Assembly (NCBI RefSeq): GCF_019443125.1
Contig: NZ_JAHYXK010000001.1
Span: 1 to 64,000, forward strand
From: Pontibacter aydingkolensis
GTDB taxonomy: Bacteria; Bacteroidota; Bacteroidia; Cytophagales; Hymenobacteraceae
Direction: 5' to 3'
Length of the DNA: 64,000 bases
Made by a program: the position numbers and the translations under genes. The notes under the pieces were generated by a model that saw only the letters and a program-made list of their open reading frames with translations, ran no database searches and was not told the DNA's origin. The first letter of the stretch is position 1, and every line of letters begins with the position of its first letter. Positions 16,535-24,877 of this stretch are shown here, piece after piece.

Positions 16535-18055
16535 CTAATAGTCTTCGTCCTCTTCCTCTTCGCCAAAGGTTGGCATACTAAACATACCGCTTAGCAGGTC
16601 TTTGAACTGCAGGCCGGTGCTGAGGCGATTCTTGCTAAGCTGGCTGTGCTCGGCCAGGCCATGTAGTGCGAACTCCATCAGAAACAGCTTTTCGTCGCCT
16701 TTGGCTTTTTGCTGATGCTTTTCTACCAACTCCTGCAAACCGGGCACTTTGTTTAGGGCTTTCTTGTAGTCTGCTGCTGAAGCGTCGTTTAAAATATCGA
16801 TGGTGTTTCCGTCACCAAACCAGTCAGTAATGGCTTTGTAGGTATTGCCCGTTTTCGCTTTCTTGGCTTTATCCGGGTCGGGGAAGTATTTCAGGAACTG
16901 CGTACGGATGGCTTTGCCCATTAGCACCTGCGCCACATGGCCGGCTCCCTCCTGCTCGCCTTCGTACACCAGCTCCACTTTACCTGTAACCGAAGGTATG
17001 GTATTTAGAAAATCAGATACGCGTATATAGGTCTTATTCTCACCATTCAGCAATGCCCGGCGCTCAGCAGCACTTAAGAGGTTCTCAAAAGCTGATATTG
17101 TTAACCTGGCAGACACACCACTTTTAGCATCCACGTACTCACTTTCGCGGGCCTCAAACGCCACTTGTTCTATCAGGTCGCCAATAATGTCGTTGGTTTG
17201 CACCAGCTCCCCCTGCCCATCTTTAACCCGGGCCTCTTGGCTGGTTATCTTCTTACCAGTTTCTATAGTTTTAGGATAATGTGTGATGATCTGAGAATCG
17301 ATACGGTCCTTCAGTGGCGTTACAATAGAGCCACGGTTGGTATAATCCTCGGGGTTGGCCGTGAACACAAATTGAATATCGAGCGGCAGACGTACTTTAA
17401 AGCCGCGTATCTGAATATCGCCTTCCTGCAGAATATTAAACAATGCCACCTGTATGCGTGCCTGCAAGTCGGGTAATTCGTTAATCACAAAAATGCCCCG
17501 GTGCGAACGCGGTATCAAGCCAAAATGGATCACGCGTTCATCGGAGTATGGCAGTTTCATGGTAGCGGCTTTTATGGGGTCTGCATCGCCAATCAGGTCG
17601 GCTACAGATACATCGGGCGTGGCAAGTTTTTCGGTATAGCGATCTGAGCGGTGCAGCCAGGCAATAGGTGTATCATCGCCATGCTCGTATACCATATCTT
17701 TGGCGTAGCGCGATAACGGCTGCAACGGGTCGTCGTTTAACTCAGAGCCTTGCACTACGGGTATATACTCATCAAGCAGGTCAATCATCTGGCGTGCAAT
17801 ACGCGTTTTGGCCTGGCCGCGTAAACCAAGCAGGTTAATGTGGTGCATCGAAAGTATGGCCCGTTGCATATCCGGAATCACCGTTTCCTCATACCCCCAG
17901 ATGCCCGGAAATATCTCCTCTTTGTTCTGCAGCTTTTTTATGAGATTATGCCGTAGCTCCTGCTTTACACTTTGCGACTCGTATCCGGCTGCCTTTAGCT
18001 GGCCTAGAGTTTTTATCTTCAGTAAGTTTTCGGCTGGTATGTCTCTGTAATTCAT
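16535..18055 (-). CDS. MoxR/ChlI-like AAA+ ATPase
   Basis: About 506 aa. An AAA+ module of the magnesium-chelatase-I/MoxR class: a Walker A-like loop GLRGQAKTRIARQ, Walker B-like GIFVINELPDL, a sensor region FVFTANPEDYTNRG and an arginine-finger area LKDRIDSQI. Such ATPases remodel a target with a VWA partner, which is encoded next on the same strand. The Walker A is non-standard (GQAKT instead of GxxGKT). I prefer the ATG at 18055 over 18076 because a -7 box (18074-18081) overlaps the upstream one. The C-terminus is highly acidic. Confidence 0.85.
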   Translation of the reverse strand: MNYRDIPAENLLKIKTLGQLKAAGYESQSVKQELRHNLIKKLQNKEEIFPGIWGYEETVIPDMQRAILSMHHINLLGLRGQAKTRIARQMIDLLDEYIPVVQGSELNDDPLQPLSRYAKDMVYEHGDDTPIAWLHRSDRYTEKLATPDVSVADLIGDADPIKAATMKLPYSDERVIHFGLIPRSHRGIFVINELPDLQARIQVALFNILQEGDIQIRGFKVRLPLDIQFVFTANPEDYTNRGSIVTPLKDRIDSQIITHYPKTIETGKKITSQEARVKDGQGELVQTNDIIGDLIEQVAFEARESEYVDAKSGVSARLTISAFENLLSAAERRALLNGENKTYIRVSDFLNTIPSVTGKVELVYEGEQEGAGHVAQVLMGKAIRTQFLKYFPDPDKAKKAKTGNTYKAITDWFGDGNTIDILNDASAADYKKALNKVPGLQELVEKHQQKAKGDEKLFLMEFALHGLAEHSQLSKNRLSTGLQFKDLLSGMFSMPTFGEEEEDEDY

Positions 18056-18073
18056 TCTTTTATGGTTGAATGG

Positions 18074-18081
18074 CAAATATA
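18074..18081 (-). promoter_or_regulatory. Candidate -7 box (TATATTTG) for the MoxR-like gene
   Basis: CAAATATA on the plus strand reads TATATTTG on the minus strand, matching TAnnTTTG. It overlaps the first possible ATG (18076), favouring the second ATG at 18055 as the real start. Confidence 0.45.
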
Positions 18082-18125
18082 ATTGCCAATTGGCTTTATT
18101 GTTAAATTGTTGACTTTCTTTTGCA

Positions 18126-18159
18126 AACCCACCCCTAGCCCCTCCAGGGAGGAGAATTA
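18126..18159 (+). repeat. Short REP-like repeat, copy 2
   Basis: AAACCCACCCCTAGCCCC followed by a CCTCCAGGGAGG hairpin and GAGAATTA. Same layout as 6861-6893 and 39941-39973 with a shorter loop. It lies between the VWA gene's stop and the MoxR gene's start. Confidence 0.7.
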
Positions 18160-18200
18160 TCTTGAGTTATATGAATGCTTAACTCACAAACTCTATAACT

Positions 18201-19301
18201 CTAAAAGCTTTTCCTGCGGTTGCGTCCGTAGTCTTTAAACACCAGGTGTCCCAAGCCCTTCAGGCTGCTGTAGTAGGCCTGTCCGTTGTTCACTTTTGTA
18301 AACTCGTCTACGAATTGCTGCAGGTATGGGTCTGATGCGATCATAAACGTGGTGATAGGTATTTTAAGCCTACGGCATTGCGCGGCCAGGTTAAGCGTTT
18401 TGTTTACTACTTTCCTATCCAGGCCAAAGCTGTTTTTATAGTAGTGTAGTCCCTCTTTCAGACAGGTTGGCTTACCATCGGTTATCATAAATATCTGCTT
18501 GTTCGGAGTTTTGCGTTTTCGCAATATGTCTAGGGCAAGTTCCAGGCCGGCAACAGTGTTTGTATGGTATGGGCCCACCTCTAAGTATGGTAGGTCCTTT
18601 ACTTCTATCTGCCAGGCATCATTACCAAAAACAAGTATATCAAGGGTGTCTTTGGGATATTTCTGTTTGATAAGCTCTGCCAGTGCCATAGCCACTTTCT
18701 TGGCCGGTGTAATGCGGTCTTCCCCATACAAAATCATGGAGTGCGAGATATCGATCATCAGCACTGTAGAGGCCTGTGTTTTATGCTCTGTTTCGGTCAC
18801 CTCCAGGTCCTGTTCCGTTAACCAAAGATCGCCGATGCCGTGGTTGATCTGGGCGTTCCGGATAGAGTCGGTCATGGAGATCTGCTCCAGCGCATCGCCA
18901 AAGCGGTACTCTCTGCGATCGGTGCTGGCTTCGTCGCCGATGCCGGTGTGCGGTGTGGCATGACTACCTTTCCCGCCTTTCTTCAGTTTGCCAAAAATTT
19001 CCTCCAAGGCACTCTTTCTTATACTTTGCTCACTTTTAGCCGTCAGCTGGAATGCCCCTTTCTCCTGCGGCTTTTCGTCGAGATAGCCTTTCTTTTTCAG
19101 ATCCTCAATAAAGTCGCCGATGCCGTAATCGTCGCCGGTTAGGTTATACTGCTTGTCCAGTGAACTAAGCCAGTTCAGCGCTTCTCCTACATCGCCTGCA
19201 CTAATGGTCACCAGTTGCAGGAAAATCTTCAGCAGTGACTCAAAGCCGGGCTTATCATCCTGTGGAGGTACATAATCTGTAAATCGGTATCCTAAGCTCA
19301 T
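18201..19301 (-). CDS. VWA-domain protein, partner of the MoxR-like ATPase
   Basis: 366 aa. The N-terminal half is helical and charged. The C-terminal von Willebrand A domain has the MIDAS motif in MIDISHSM (DxSxS), a threonine in HTNTVAGL and the aspartate in ITDGKPT. MoxR/VWA pairs work like magnesium chelatase I/D, with the ATPase ring acting on a target bound through the MIDAS metal. The gene lies upstream of the MoxR gene on the same strand, 145 bases away with a short repeat between. The client of this pair is unknown. No third gene typical of Cox/Nor/Goa MoxR loci is present. Confidence 0.85.
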   Translation of the reverse strand: MSLGYRFTDYVPPQDDKPGFESLLKIFLQLVTISAGDVGEALNWLSSLDKQYNLTGDDYGIGDFIEDLKKKGYLDEKPQEKGAFQLTAKSEQSIRKSALEEIFGKLKKGGKGSHATPHTGIGDEASTDRREYRFGDALEQISMTDSIRNAQINHGIGDLWLTEQDLEVTETEHKTQASTVLMIDISHSMILYGEDRITPAKKVAMALAELIKQKYPKDTLDILVFGNDAWQIEVKDLPYLEVGPYHTNTVAGLELALDILRKRKTPNKQIFMITDGKPTCLKEGLHYYKNSFGLDRKVVNKTLNLAAQCRRLKIPITTFMIASDPYLQQFVDEFTKVNNGQAYYSSLKGLGHLVFKDYGRNRRKSF

Positions 19302-19362
19302 ACTTTCTCCTGTTTATACTTACTTCAACAACGCAGCCTCTGCAAATGTTCTTATACGGGAT

Positions 19363-19857
19363 TTACCTCCCCCCGGCCCCCTCCTAAAAACAGGAGGGGT
19401 GATTAAAATTTGGAACAGTTGCCTAACAAAGAGTGTTGAAAACGAAATCATACACATGAGAAGTAGTTAATTACACGGCTTACCTCACCTTAAGCAGCAG
19501 AGAGCGATACTTAGAAATGGATTAACACCTGCTGAGGAAGAACTCTGGCGCATACTTAGAGGTCGTGAGCTTGAGGGGAGAAAATTTAGAAGGCAGCACA
19601 GTATAGAAAATTACATTGTTGATTTTTATTGTGCCTCTGAAAAACTGGTAATCGAAGTTGATGGCGCCGTACATGATTCTCCGGAAGCCATTGCTAACGA
19701 TAGTCTACGTGATGAAATGCTACGCCATTGGGGCCTTAAAGTATTAAGAATACGAAACGATGAAGTGTTCGAAAGCCTGGCAGCTGTCCGCAACAAAATT
19801 ATATCACAATTCACCAATTCCCCCTCTTGTTTTTGGGAGGGGGCTAGGGGGAGGTAA
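19363..19857 (+). mobile_element. Putative mobile element: DUF559 gene inside 42-bp inverted repeats
   Basis: 19363-19404 and the reverse complement of 19816-19857 are both 42 bases and match at 36 positions (TTACCTCCCCC...CCCCCTCC...AAAAACA...). Each terminus is itself a hairpin (CCCCTCC/GGAGGGG type). The only gene between them is a DUF559 nuclease-like ORF whose stop codon TAA is the last triplet of the right terminus. The same termini, without the gene, bound 6702-7062. No target duplication was seen. Mobility is inferred from architecture and is not shown. Confidence 0.65.
19456..19857 (+). pseudogene. DUF559 (Vsr-like) endonuclease-domain gene with an early in-frame TAA
   Basis: The frame from ATG 19456 reads MRSS, then TAA at 19468-19470, then LHGLPHLKQQRAILRN and an intact DUF559 domain. 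The family signature TPAEEELWRIL, GRKFRRQHSIENY, the catalytic-looking VDFYC and VIEVDGAVH (PD-(D/E)xK-type residues), and LKVLRIRNDEVFE are all present. About 132 residues would be made without the stop. No ATG, GTG or TTG follows the stop before the conserved region, so no automatic caller would report it. The last 13 codons (NSPSCFWEGARGR) come from the right inverted repeat. It could be a recent nonsense mutation, a sequencing error or a non-canonical start. Confidence 0.8.
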
Positions 19858-19900
19858 AACACAAAGGGCAGGTTGCATCAGCAACCTGCCCTTTGTGTTT
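19857..19900 (-). terminator. Long terminator hairpin of the acyl-ACP desaturase
   Basis: A perfect 20-bp stem, 19857-19876 with 19881-19900, and an ATCA loop. It directly abuts the right end of the DUF559 element and lies just past the desaturase stop. Confidence 0.9.
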
Positions 19901-19918
19901 ATACTTTCAGCTTATAGC

Positions 19919-20899
19919 TTAGTCAATCCAACGGAATTTATACTCCAGCTGTGGCACTTTCATACGCTCGGCTACACGGCGAAGGCGGTTTGGCAAGGCC
20001 ACAACGTAATCGCGGGCACGCTCTCCGGCTTCGTTAAGACCGGTAAGTGTTTCGATCTTCCACTCTTTTATCAGGTCTTCCAGAATATCTGTGTAATCTG
20101 AAGAAGTATAAACACCGATACGCTGCGCGGCATCGGTAAAGTGGCCGAACGTTTTGCCCAGATCAACACCTAACTCACGCATGTAGTGGGCTGGCATAAC
20201 GATCTTTTTGCGCATCATGTCTTCAAAAGCCAGCATCATTTCGCTTGTATCGGCTTCGAAAATTTTGCCTACAAACGATTTATATGCTTTGGCGTGTCTT
20301 GCTTCGTCGGCGGCAACGTGACCACACAGTTTAGCCAGCATGTTATCGCCTTGCTTTTTAGCGATCTGAGCCACACGGCGGTGCGAAATGTTAGTTGCTG
20401 TTTCCTGAAACGAAGTATACACAAATGATCGGTAAGGGTCGTTATCTGTCTGCAGGTCGAAACCATCGGCGATCAGGTATTGTGTAGATGCCTCCATTTC
20501 GCGCATGTTAATACGGCCGCTTAAATAAAGGTAACGGTTAAGAGCATCGCCATGGCGGTTTTCTTCAGCAGTCCAGGCACGGTTCCAGCGCATCCAAGGT
20601 CCTTTCGGGTCCTGTGGCAGGCCATCGATGGTCATCAGCCAGCTTTCGTAAGTTGGCAGGGCTTCCTCAGTGATCGTGTCACCTACTAGTACAGCAAGTA
20701 AATCGTAGCTAAGATCACGGGCACGCTCTCGCAATTCTTTTACCTCAGTAAAAAACGTTTCAAGAGTAGCGTCTGGTAAAAGGTCGGCTGGTTGCCAGCT
20801 ATCTTCTACAGATTTTAGAAACTCGGACATTTTCTCATTCACGAAATCCTCCATCCATTTGATGACTTCTGCGCGGGAAGCTGAAACTGCTGTGATCAT
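19919..20899 (-). CDS. Acyl-[acyl-carrier-protein] desaturase
   Basis: 326 aa soluble di-iron desaturase (FA_desaturase_2), which introduces a double bond into acyl-ACP using oxygen and ferredoxin. The iron ligands are in EENRHGDALNRYL and DEARHAKAYKSF, the two ExxRH motifs of the plant-type stearoyl-ACP desaturase fold. This gives an oxygen-dependent route to unsaturated membrane lipids. It is a single-gene unit with a strong hairpin downstream. A TATATTTG -7 box (20922-20929) lies just upstream. Confidence 0.93.
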   Translation of the reverse strand: MITAVSASRAEVIKWMEDFVNEKMSEFLKSVEDSWQPADLLPDATLETFFTEVKELRERARDLSYDLLAVLVGDTITEEALPTYESWLMTIDGLPQDPKGPWMRWNRAWTAEENRHGDALNRYLYLSGRINMREMEASTQYLIADGFDLQTDNDPYRSFVYTSFQETATNISHRRVAQIAKKQGDNMLAKLCGHVAADEARHAKAYKSFVGKIFEADTSEMMLAFEDMMRKKIVMPAHYMRELGVDLGKTFGHFTDAAQRIGVYTSSDYTDILEDLIKEWKIETLTGLNEAGERARDYVVALPNRLRRVAERMKVPQLEYKFRWID

Positions 20900-20921
20900 T
20901 TTGTTTTATTAATTGAAAGGC

Positions 20922-20929
20922 CAAATATA
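20922..20929 (-). promoter_or_regulatory. Candidate -7 box (TATATTTG) for the desaturase gene
   Basis: The minus-strand TATATTTG matches TAnnTTTG, 23 bases before the start codon. The implied leader is short. No good -33 element at standard spacing. Confidence 0.4.
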
Positions 20930-21099
20930 CTTATTAAATGCCAATAAAGCAGCCCCTTTAGATAACATTTTGATAATATCATGAAACGAAACCCAAACTG
21001 CCGTTTACTGCAACTAATGTTTACGCAAAAACAGAATTAAGTTATACTTTATGGCTGATTTTAAAACGCAACATACAGAAAAAGAGTGCAATAAAATAA

Positions 21100-22038
21100 T
21101 TAATACCGGAGTAAGTGGTACAGTTTGCGAAGGAAACTGAGGTTAACTTTGCGCTTATTAAGAGAGGAAATCAGGCGATAGGAAACCGGCAAGCCAGAGA
21201 TAGTTTCCAATATTGCTAACAGGTCAGCAGCTTCTTTAAAGTTACCAGTCAGGTAGGCATGTCTGGCCTCATACTTTAGCCGCTGAGCAAGTGCTTTTTT
21301 CTCCATCTCGTTTTGTACCAGGTCAGCAGCTTTCCGGCACACTATTACAGTAGATGCCAGCATTTTATCTCCTGCTTTATACAAGCCCCTGGATAGGGAT
21401 TTATCGTGCACACGGCGCTGTGTGGTAATTTTATCCAGGTAATGGTACTTATACTTTCGGGCTGATCTTATCCAGAAATCAAAGTCTTCGTAGGCCAGCA
21501 TTGCATCGTATCCACCTAAATCCTCAAATACCGCACGGCGAATAAGCATGGTTGGCGGACAGATAAAATACCGGCGCAACACCTCTGCAAATACATCACC
21601 GTCAGGGGCTGGCTTATACTTCTGGCTATGAAAGTATAAATGCTCCGACGTATCTGTAATGTATTCGGCATCTGAGTACACCACACCATAACTTTCATCC
21701 ACTTTCTTAAAGGCTTCTACCTGCTGAGTTATTCTTTCCGGCAGCAATACATCATCTGTTGCGAAGTCGATAATAAAGTCGCCGGAGCTGGCGTTTAAAC
21801 CCGTATTAAAGGCTGCGCAGTTACCAATGTTTTTCCCGGTGCTTATGAATCTGATCTGCGGATACTTTGCCAGGTAAGCGTTGATGATGGTTATACTTCC
21901 GTCGGTGCTGCAATCGTCCACCACAATTATCTCAATGTTTGGGTAGGTTTGCGTCAGCACAGAATCCAGGGCATCTGCCAGGAAACGCTCGTGGTTGTAG
22001 CATAAACAGATAACGGAAACAAGTGGCTGCGTAATCAT
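21100..22038 (-). CDS. Family 2 glycosyltransferase
   Basis: 312 aa GT-A fold glycosyltransferase. The N-terminal SVICLCYNHERFLADALDSV and VVDDCSTDGS are the GT2 nucleotide-binding motifs, and FATDDVLLPERI supplies a DxD-type metal site. CPPTMLIRRAVFEDLGGYD and AYEDFDFWIR complete the acceptor side. It overlaps the flippase gene by four bases (ATGA), so both belong to a surface polysaccharide operon. The sugar transferred is unknown; dTDP-3-amino sugar genes upstream in the run are suggestive. Confidence 0.92.
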   Translation of the reverse strand: MITQPLVSVICLCYNHERFLADALDSVLTQTYPNIEIIVVDDCSTDGSITIINAYLAKYPQIRFISTGKNIGNCAAFNTGLNASSGDFIIDFATDDVLLPERITQQVEAFKKVDESYGVVYSDAEYITDTSEHLYFHSQKYKPAPDGDVFAEVLRRYFICPPTMLIRRAVFEDLGGYDAMLAYEDFDFWIRSARKYKYHYLDKITTQRRVHDKSLSRGLYKAGDKMLASTVIVCRKAADLVQNEMEKKALAQRLKYEARHAYLTGNFKEAADLLAILETISGLPVSYRLISSLNKRKVNLSFLRKLYHLLRY

Positions 22039-23294
22039 GGGCGAATGTATTTATGGTAATACAACATAGCCAGGGCAAGTGTTACAGCATAGCGCAGGGC
22101 ATTGGCCACGGTAATGCCCTCCAGGCCAAAAGGCTCCAGCAGCACACTTACCAGCGTAATGTACAGCAGCGCCGAAGCAATCTGCCACCCGATGTATAGC
22201 TTTACATGTGCCCGCACCACGATCAGGTTGGTCAGTACAATGCTCCACATCCTGAAGAAGTCGCCCAGCAACTGGTAATCGAACAGGTACTCGGCCACTA
22301 CAAAATCCTGGTTAAAGAGCAGCAGCAGCACCCATTCCCGCAAAAAGTATATTACCAGCAAAGCTACTATAAGCCCTGGTAGCACCAGGTAAAACGTGTT
22401 ACGGACAAACTTGCGCAGGGCGTCTTCCTGGTTTACCATGGCCGCCATGCGCGGATACACCAGCATACCGATAACGGCTGTGTACACGGTACTATAATTC
22501 TCCGATACTTTTACTACCGCCTGCCAAAGCCCCGTCTGGTACAGGTCGAAGCGCGCAATCACGAAATCCCGGATGTAAAAGTCTGTTAGTTTCAGGCAAA
22601 CCACCGCACTCAGAGCCATTAGGATATACTTCCAGAGGTCTTTGTATATACTTTTGGGTATGTTGATCTTTTTGAGGGGAGGCAGCAGCTTTTTAAAGTA
22701 TAGTATGGCCAGGGTAAAAAAGAAAGCCAGCGACTGCACGCCGAGCACCACCAGCAGTATTTGGTTAAGAGACAACCTGCCCTGGGTGTAATAAACCGCT
22801 GCCATGGCCCCGAATGTTGTAAAGGTAGTGCTTAGCACATGCCACTTCAGTTCACGCCGAGCCAGCGCAATTGCCATCAGCATCAGGTTAAGCGTTACCA
22901 GTACACTTCCGGCTCCAAAAAGTATAGCCCATAGCCACACTTCGCTGCTGCCAAAACTATCCACAAAAGCCTCTAAGTAATAGCCTGAAAAGCTGAAGAT
23001 AATGCTGAGTGCCGCCAGTGCGCAGCACACGTTAAGTATAACCCCAGCCCAGAAATAACGCCTGTAGTTTCCGGATATAGCCCGCCCATTTGCCAGAAAC
23101 TTGATAATGCCAATATTGGTACCGCCATCCGGAACGGTGGTTATAATGGATAGCAGGTTTTGAAAGTGGGCATAAAGCGTGATACCGTTTGGCCCGTAGT
23201 AAATTGCAAACAGCTTATTAATGGCAATACTGGATACTGCACGAACCAGAACCGAAAGAAAAGACCAGAAGGATGATTTAAGTAGTCGCAGCAT
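22035..23294 (-). CDS. Polysaccharide flippase, Wzx-like
   Basis: 419 aa, about twelve hydrophobic helices across its whole length, starting MLRLLKSSFWSFLSVLVRAVSSIAINKLFAIYYGP, a typical MATE/Wzx beginning. Such proteins flip lipid-linked oligosaccharides to the periplasm. It is translationally coupled to the GT2 gene downstream. Upstream is a 470-base hairpin-rich spacer separating it from the aminotransferase of the same direction. Confidence 0.85.
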   Translation of the reverse strand: MLRLLKSSFWSFLSVLVRAVSSIAINKLFAIYYGPNGITLYAHFQNLLSIITTVPDGGTNIGIIKFLANGRAISGNYRRYFWAGVILNVCCALAALSIIFSFSGYYLEAFVDSFGSSEVWLWAILFGAGSVLVTLNLMLMAIALARRELKWHVLSTTFTTFGAMAAVYYTQGRLSLNQILLVVLGVQSLAFFFTLAILYFKKLLPPLKKINIPKSIYKDLWKYILMALSAVVCLKLTDFYIRDFVIARFDLYQTGLWQAVVKVSENYSTVYTAVIGMLVYPRMAAMVNQEDALRKFVRNTFYLVLPGLIVALLVIYFLREWVLLLLFNQDFVVAEYLFDYQLLGDFFRMWSIVLTNLIVVRAHVKLYIGWQIASALLYITLVSVLLEPFGLEGITVANALRYAVTLALAMLYYHKYIRP

Positions 23295-23403
23295 TTAGTT
23301 GGCCAAAGCAACTGCAAAATAAGGTTTTTCTGTGGAGGATGGGAGAATGATGGACAAAAGATTGTTGGACAAATGACAAAGGACGTTGCACATGCCTATA
23401 GCT

Positions 23404-23690
23404 CTTTCGGACTTCCAAGTCCGAAAGCTTTCTGCCGGGGATATCCTTATCCCCATAAATTACTTCGCTGGCGCGGGTTTACAACTCGTGTCCTGTTTAT
23501 GATGTCGGGTTTGTAACCCGACTGGGCCAGAGGCCCAGATTATAGCCAGTCACGAGTCGCAGATCCCGGACTTGCTTCGGGACGAGGACGCTCGCGCCAT
23601 AAGTATGGAATTCACCGTAATTAAATGGCCCTGCCTTCACACGGACTAGGAAGTCCGCAGCAGAGAAAGTTCCGGACAAGGATGTCCGAA
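23404..23690. repeat. Dense hairpin cluster inside the glycan gene run
   Basis: At least six short stems in less than 300 bases: 23404-23427 (11 bp, CTTTCGGACTT), 23437-23454 (GGGGATA/TATCCCC), 23504-23522 (GTCGGGTT/AACCCGAC), 23522-23538 (CTGGGCC/GGCCCAG), 23642-23657 (CGGACT/AGTCCG) and about 23672-23688 (CGGACA/TGTCCG). It is more GC-rich than neighbouring spacers and carries no credible gene. Confidence 0.75.
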
Positions 23691-23764
23691 ACAGGACCCC
23701 CTATAATATCAAATCTATTGAGAGAACACCTAGGCAAGGTCCAAAATCCTAAAGACTCTACTAA

Positions 23765-24877
23765 CTACCTATTATAAAACTCCTTCACCACCTCAATCAC
23801 ACTCTCCTGCTCCACTTCAGTCATTCCCGGGAAAAGCGGAAGACTCAAGCTGGTATCTGCCAACTCCTCTGCTACCGGAAAATCACCTGACTGATATCCC
23901 AGAAAAGTATAAGCCGGCTGCAAATGCACTGGCATAGGGTAATGTATGGCTGTGCCAATGCCTGATTTACTTAAATGGTTTTGCAAGGCTTCTCTATACT
24001 TTGTCCGGATGTTGAAGATGTGGTACACATGGTTGCAGTTATCAGCTGTGCGCGGAAGTATAAGATCGCCTATACTTTGCAGCTCCTTTAAGTATACTTT
24101 TGCCAGCCGTTGCCTTTCGGTATTGTACTGGTTCAGGTGCTGCAGTTTAATGCGAAGTATGGCAGCCTGCAATTCGTCGAGGCGGGAGTTAACGCCAACC
24201 AGTTCGCCAATATACTTTTGCTTCTGGCCGTAGTTGCAGTACTGCTGCACAAAATCTGCTATGATTATGTTGTTTGTCACAACAGCGCCACCATCGCCCA
24301 TGGCACCCAGGTTTTTGGTCGGGTAAAAGCTAAAGGCTGCAGCGTCGCCAAAGGTGCCAACTTTCTGGTCTTTAAATGTGGCTCCGTGTGCCTGTGCGCA
24401 ATCTTCCAACACACGCAGTTTATACTTTGCTGCCAGCTGCATAAGCTCGCCCATCTGGCAAGGCTGACCGTAAAGGTGCACAGGAAGCATAGCTTTGGTT
24501 TTAGGAGTAATGGCCTTTTCAGCGTTGGCTGCTGTCAGGTTGTAGGTATAAGCATCAGGCTCTACCAGCACCGGTTTTGCCCGCACCTGCAGCACCGCAT
24601 TTACCGTAGCCATGTAGCTGTTTGATGGCATCAGCACTTCGTCACCAATTCCTATGCCCAAAGCCTTCAGCGAGATTACCAGCGCATCGTAGCCATTGCC
24701 AACACCAATGGCAGTAGTGCCCTCGGCGAGATAAGCGGCAAACTCCTTTTGGAAGCTGTGTACCTCCTTGCCAAGTATAAAATTACCCCGCTTCGCCATC
24801 TGCACCAAAGCTTGCTCGAGTTGCTGCTGCACACCCGGCACAAAATCCCTGAAAGCAAAGTATGGCACCTCCATCAT
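23765..24877 (-). CDS. DegT/DnrJ/EryC1/StrS-family sugar aminotransferase
   Basis: 370 aa PLP enzyme that adds an amino group to a nucleotide-linked ketosugar. The PLP lysine is in FYPTKNLGAMGDGGAVVTN, with the cofactor aspartate in VLEDCAQAHGA and a C-terminal TAIHYPMPVHLQPAY. Placed directly after a FdtA-type 3,4-ketoisomerase (its ATG follows that stop without a gap), it is best read as a FdtB/QdtB-type transaminase making a dTDP-3-amino-3,6-dideoxyhexose. No acetyltransferase (FdtC/QdtC) is seen in this window, so the final sugar is uncertain. Confidence 0.9.
   Translation of the reverse strand: MMEVPYFAFRDFVPGVQQQLEQALVQMAKRGNFILGKEVHSFQKEFAAYLAEGTTAIGVGNGYDALVISLKALGIGIGDEVLMPSNSYMATVNAVLQVRAKPVLVEPDAYTYNLTAANAEKAITPKTKAMLPVHLYGQPCQMGELMQLAAKYKLRVLEDCAQAHGATFKDQKVGTFGDAAAFSFYPTKNLGAMGDGGAVVTNNIIIADFVQQYCNYGQKQKYIGELVGVNSRLDELQAAILRIKLQHLNQYNTERQRLAKVYLKELQSIGDLILPRTADNCNHVYHIFNIRTKYREALQNHLSKSGIGTAIHYPMPVHLQPAYTFLGYQSGDFPVAEELADTSLSLPLFPGMTEVEQESVIEVVKEFYNR

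Noticed and set aside
19626..19862. 78-codon minus-strand ORF
   Set aside because: Shadow of the DUF559 gene on the plus strand, whose frame has the family motifs.
19350..19870. Target-site duplication flanking the DUF559 element
   Set aside because: Bases just outside the two 42-bp ends do not match each other.
23497..23679. 60-codon minus-strand ORF in the hairpin array
   Set aside because: It is a translation of palindromic repeat DNA, not a gene.
23404..23690. CRISPR array
   Set aside because: The hairpins differ in sequence and have no regular repeat-spacer spacing; no cas gene nearby.
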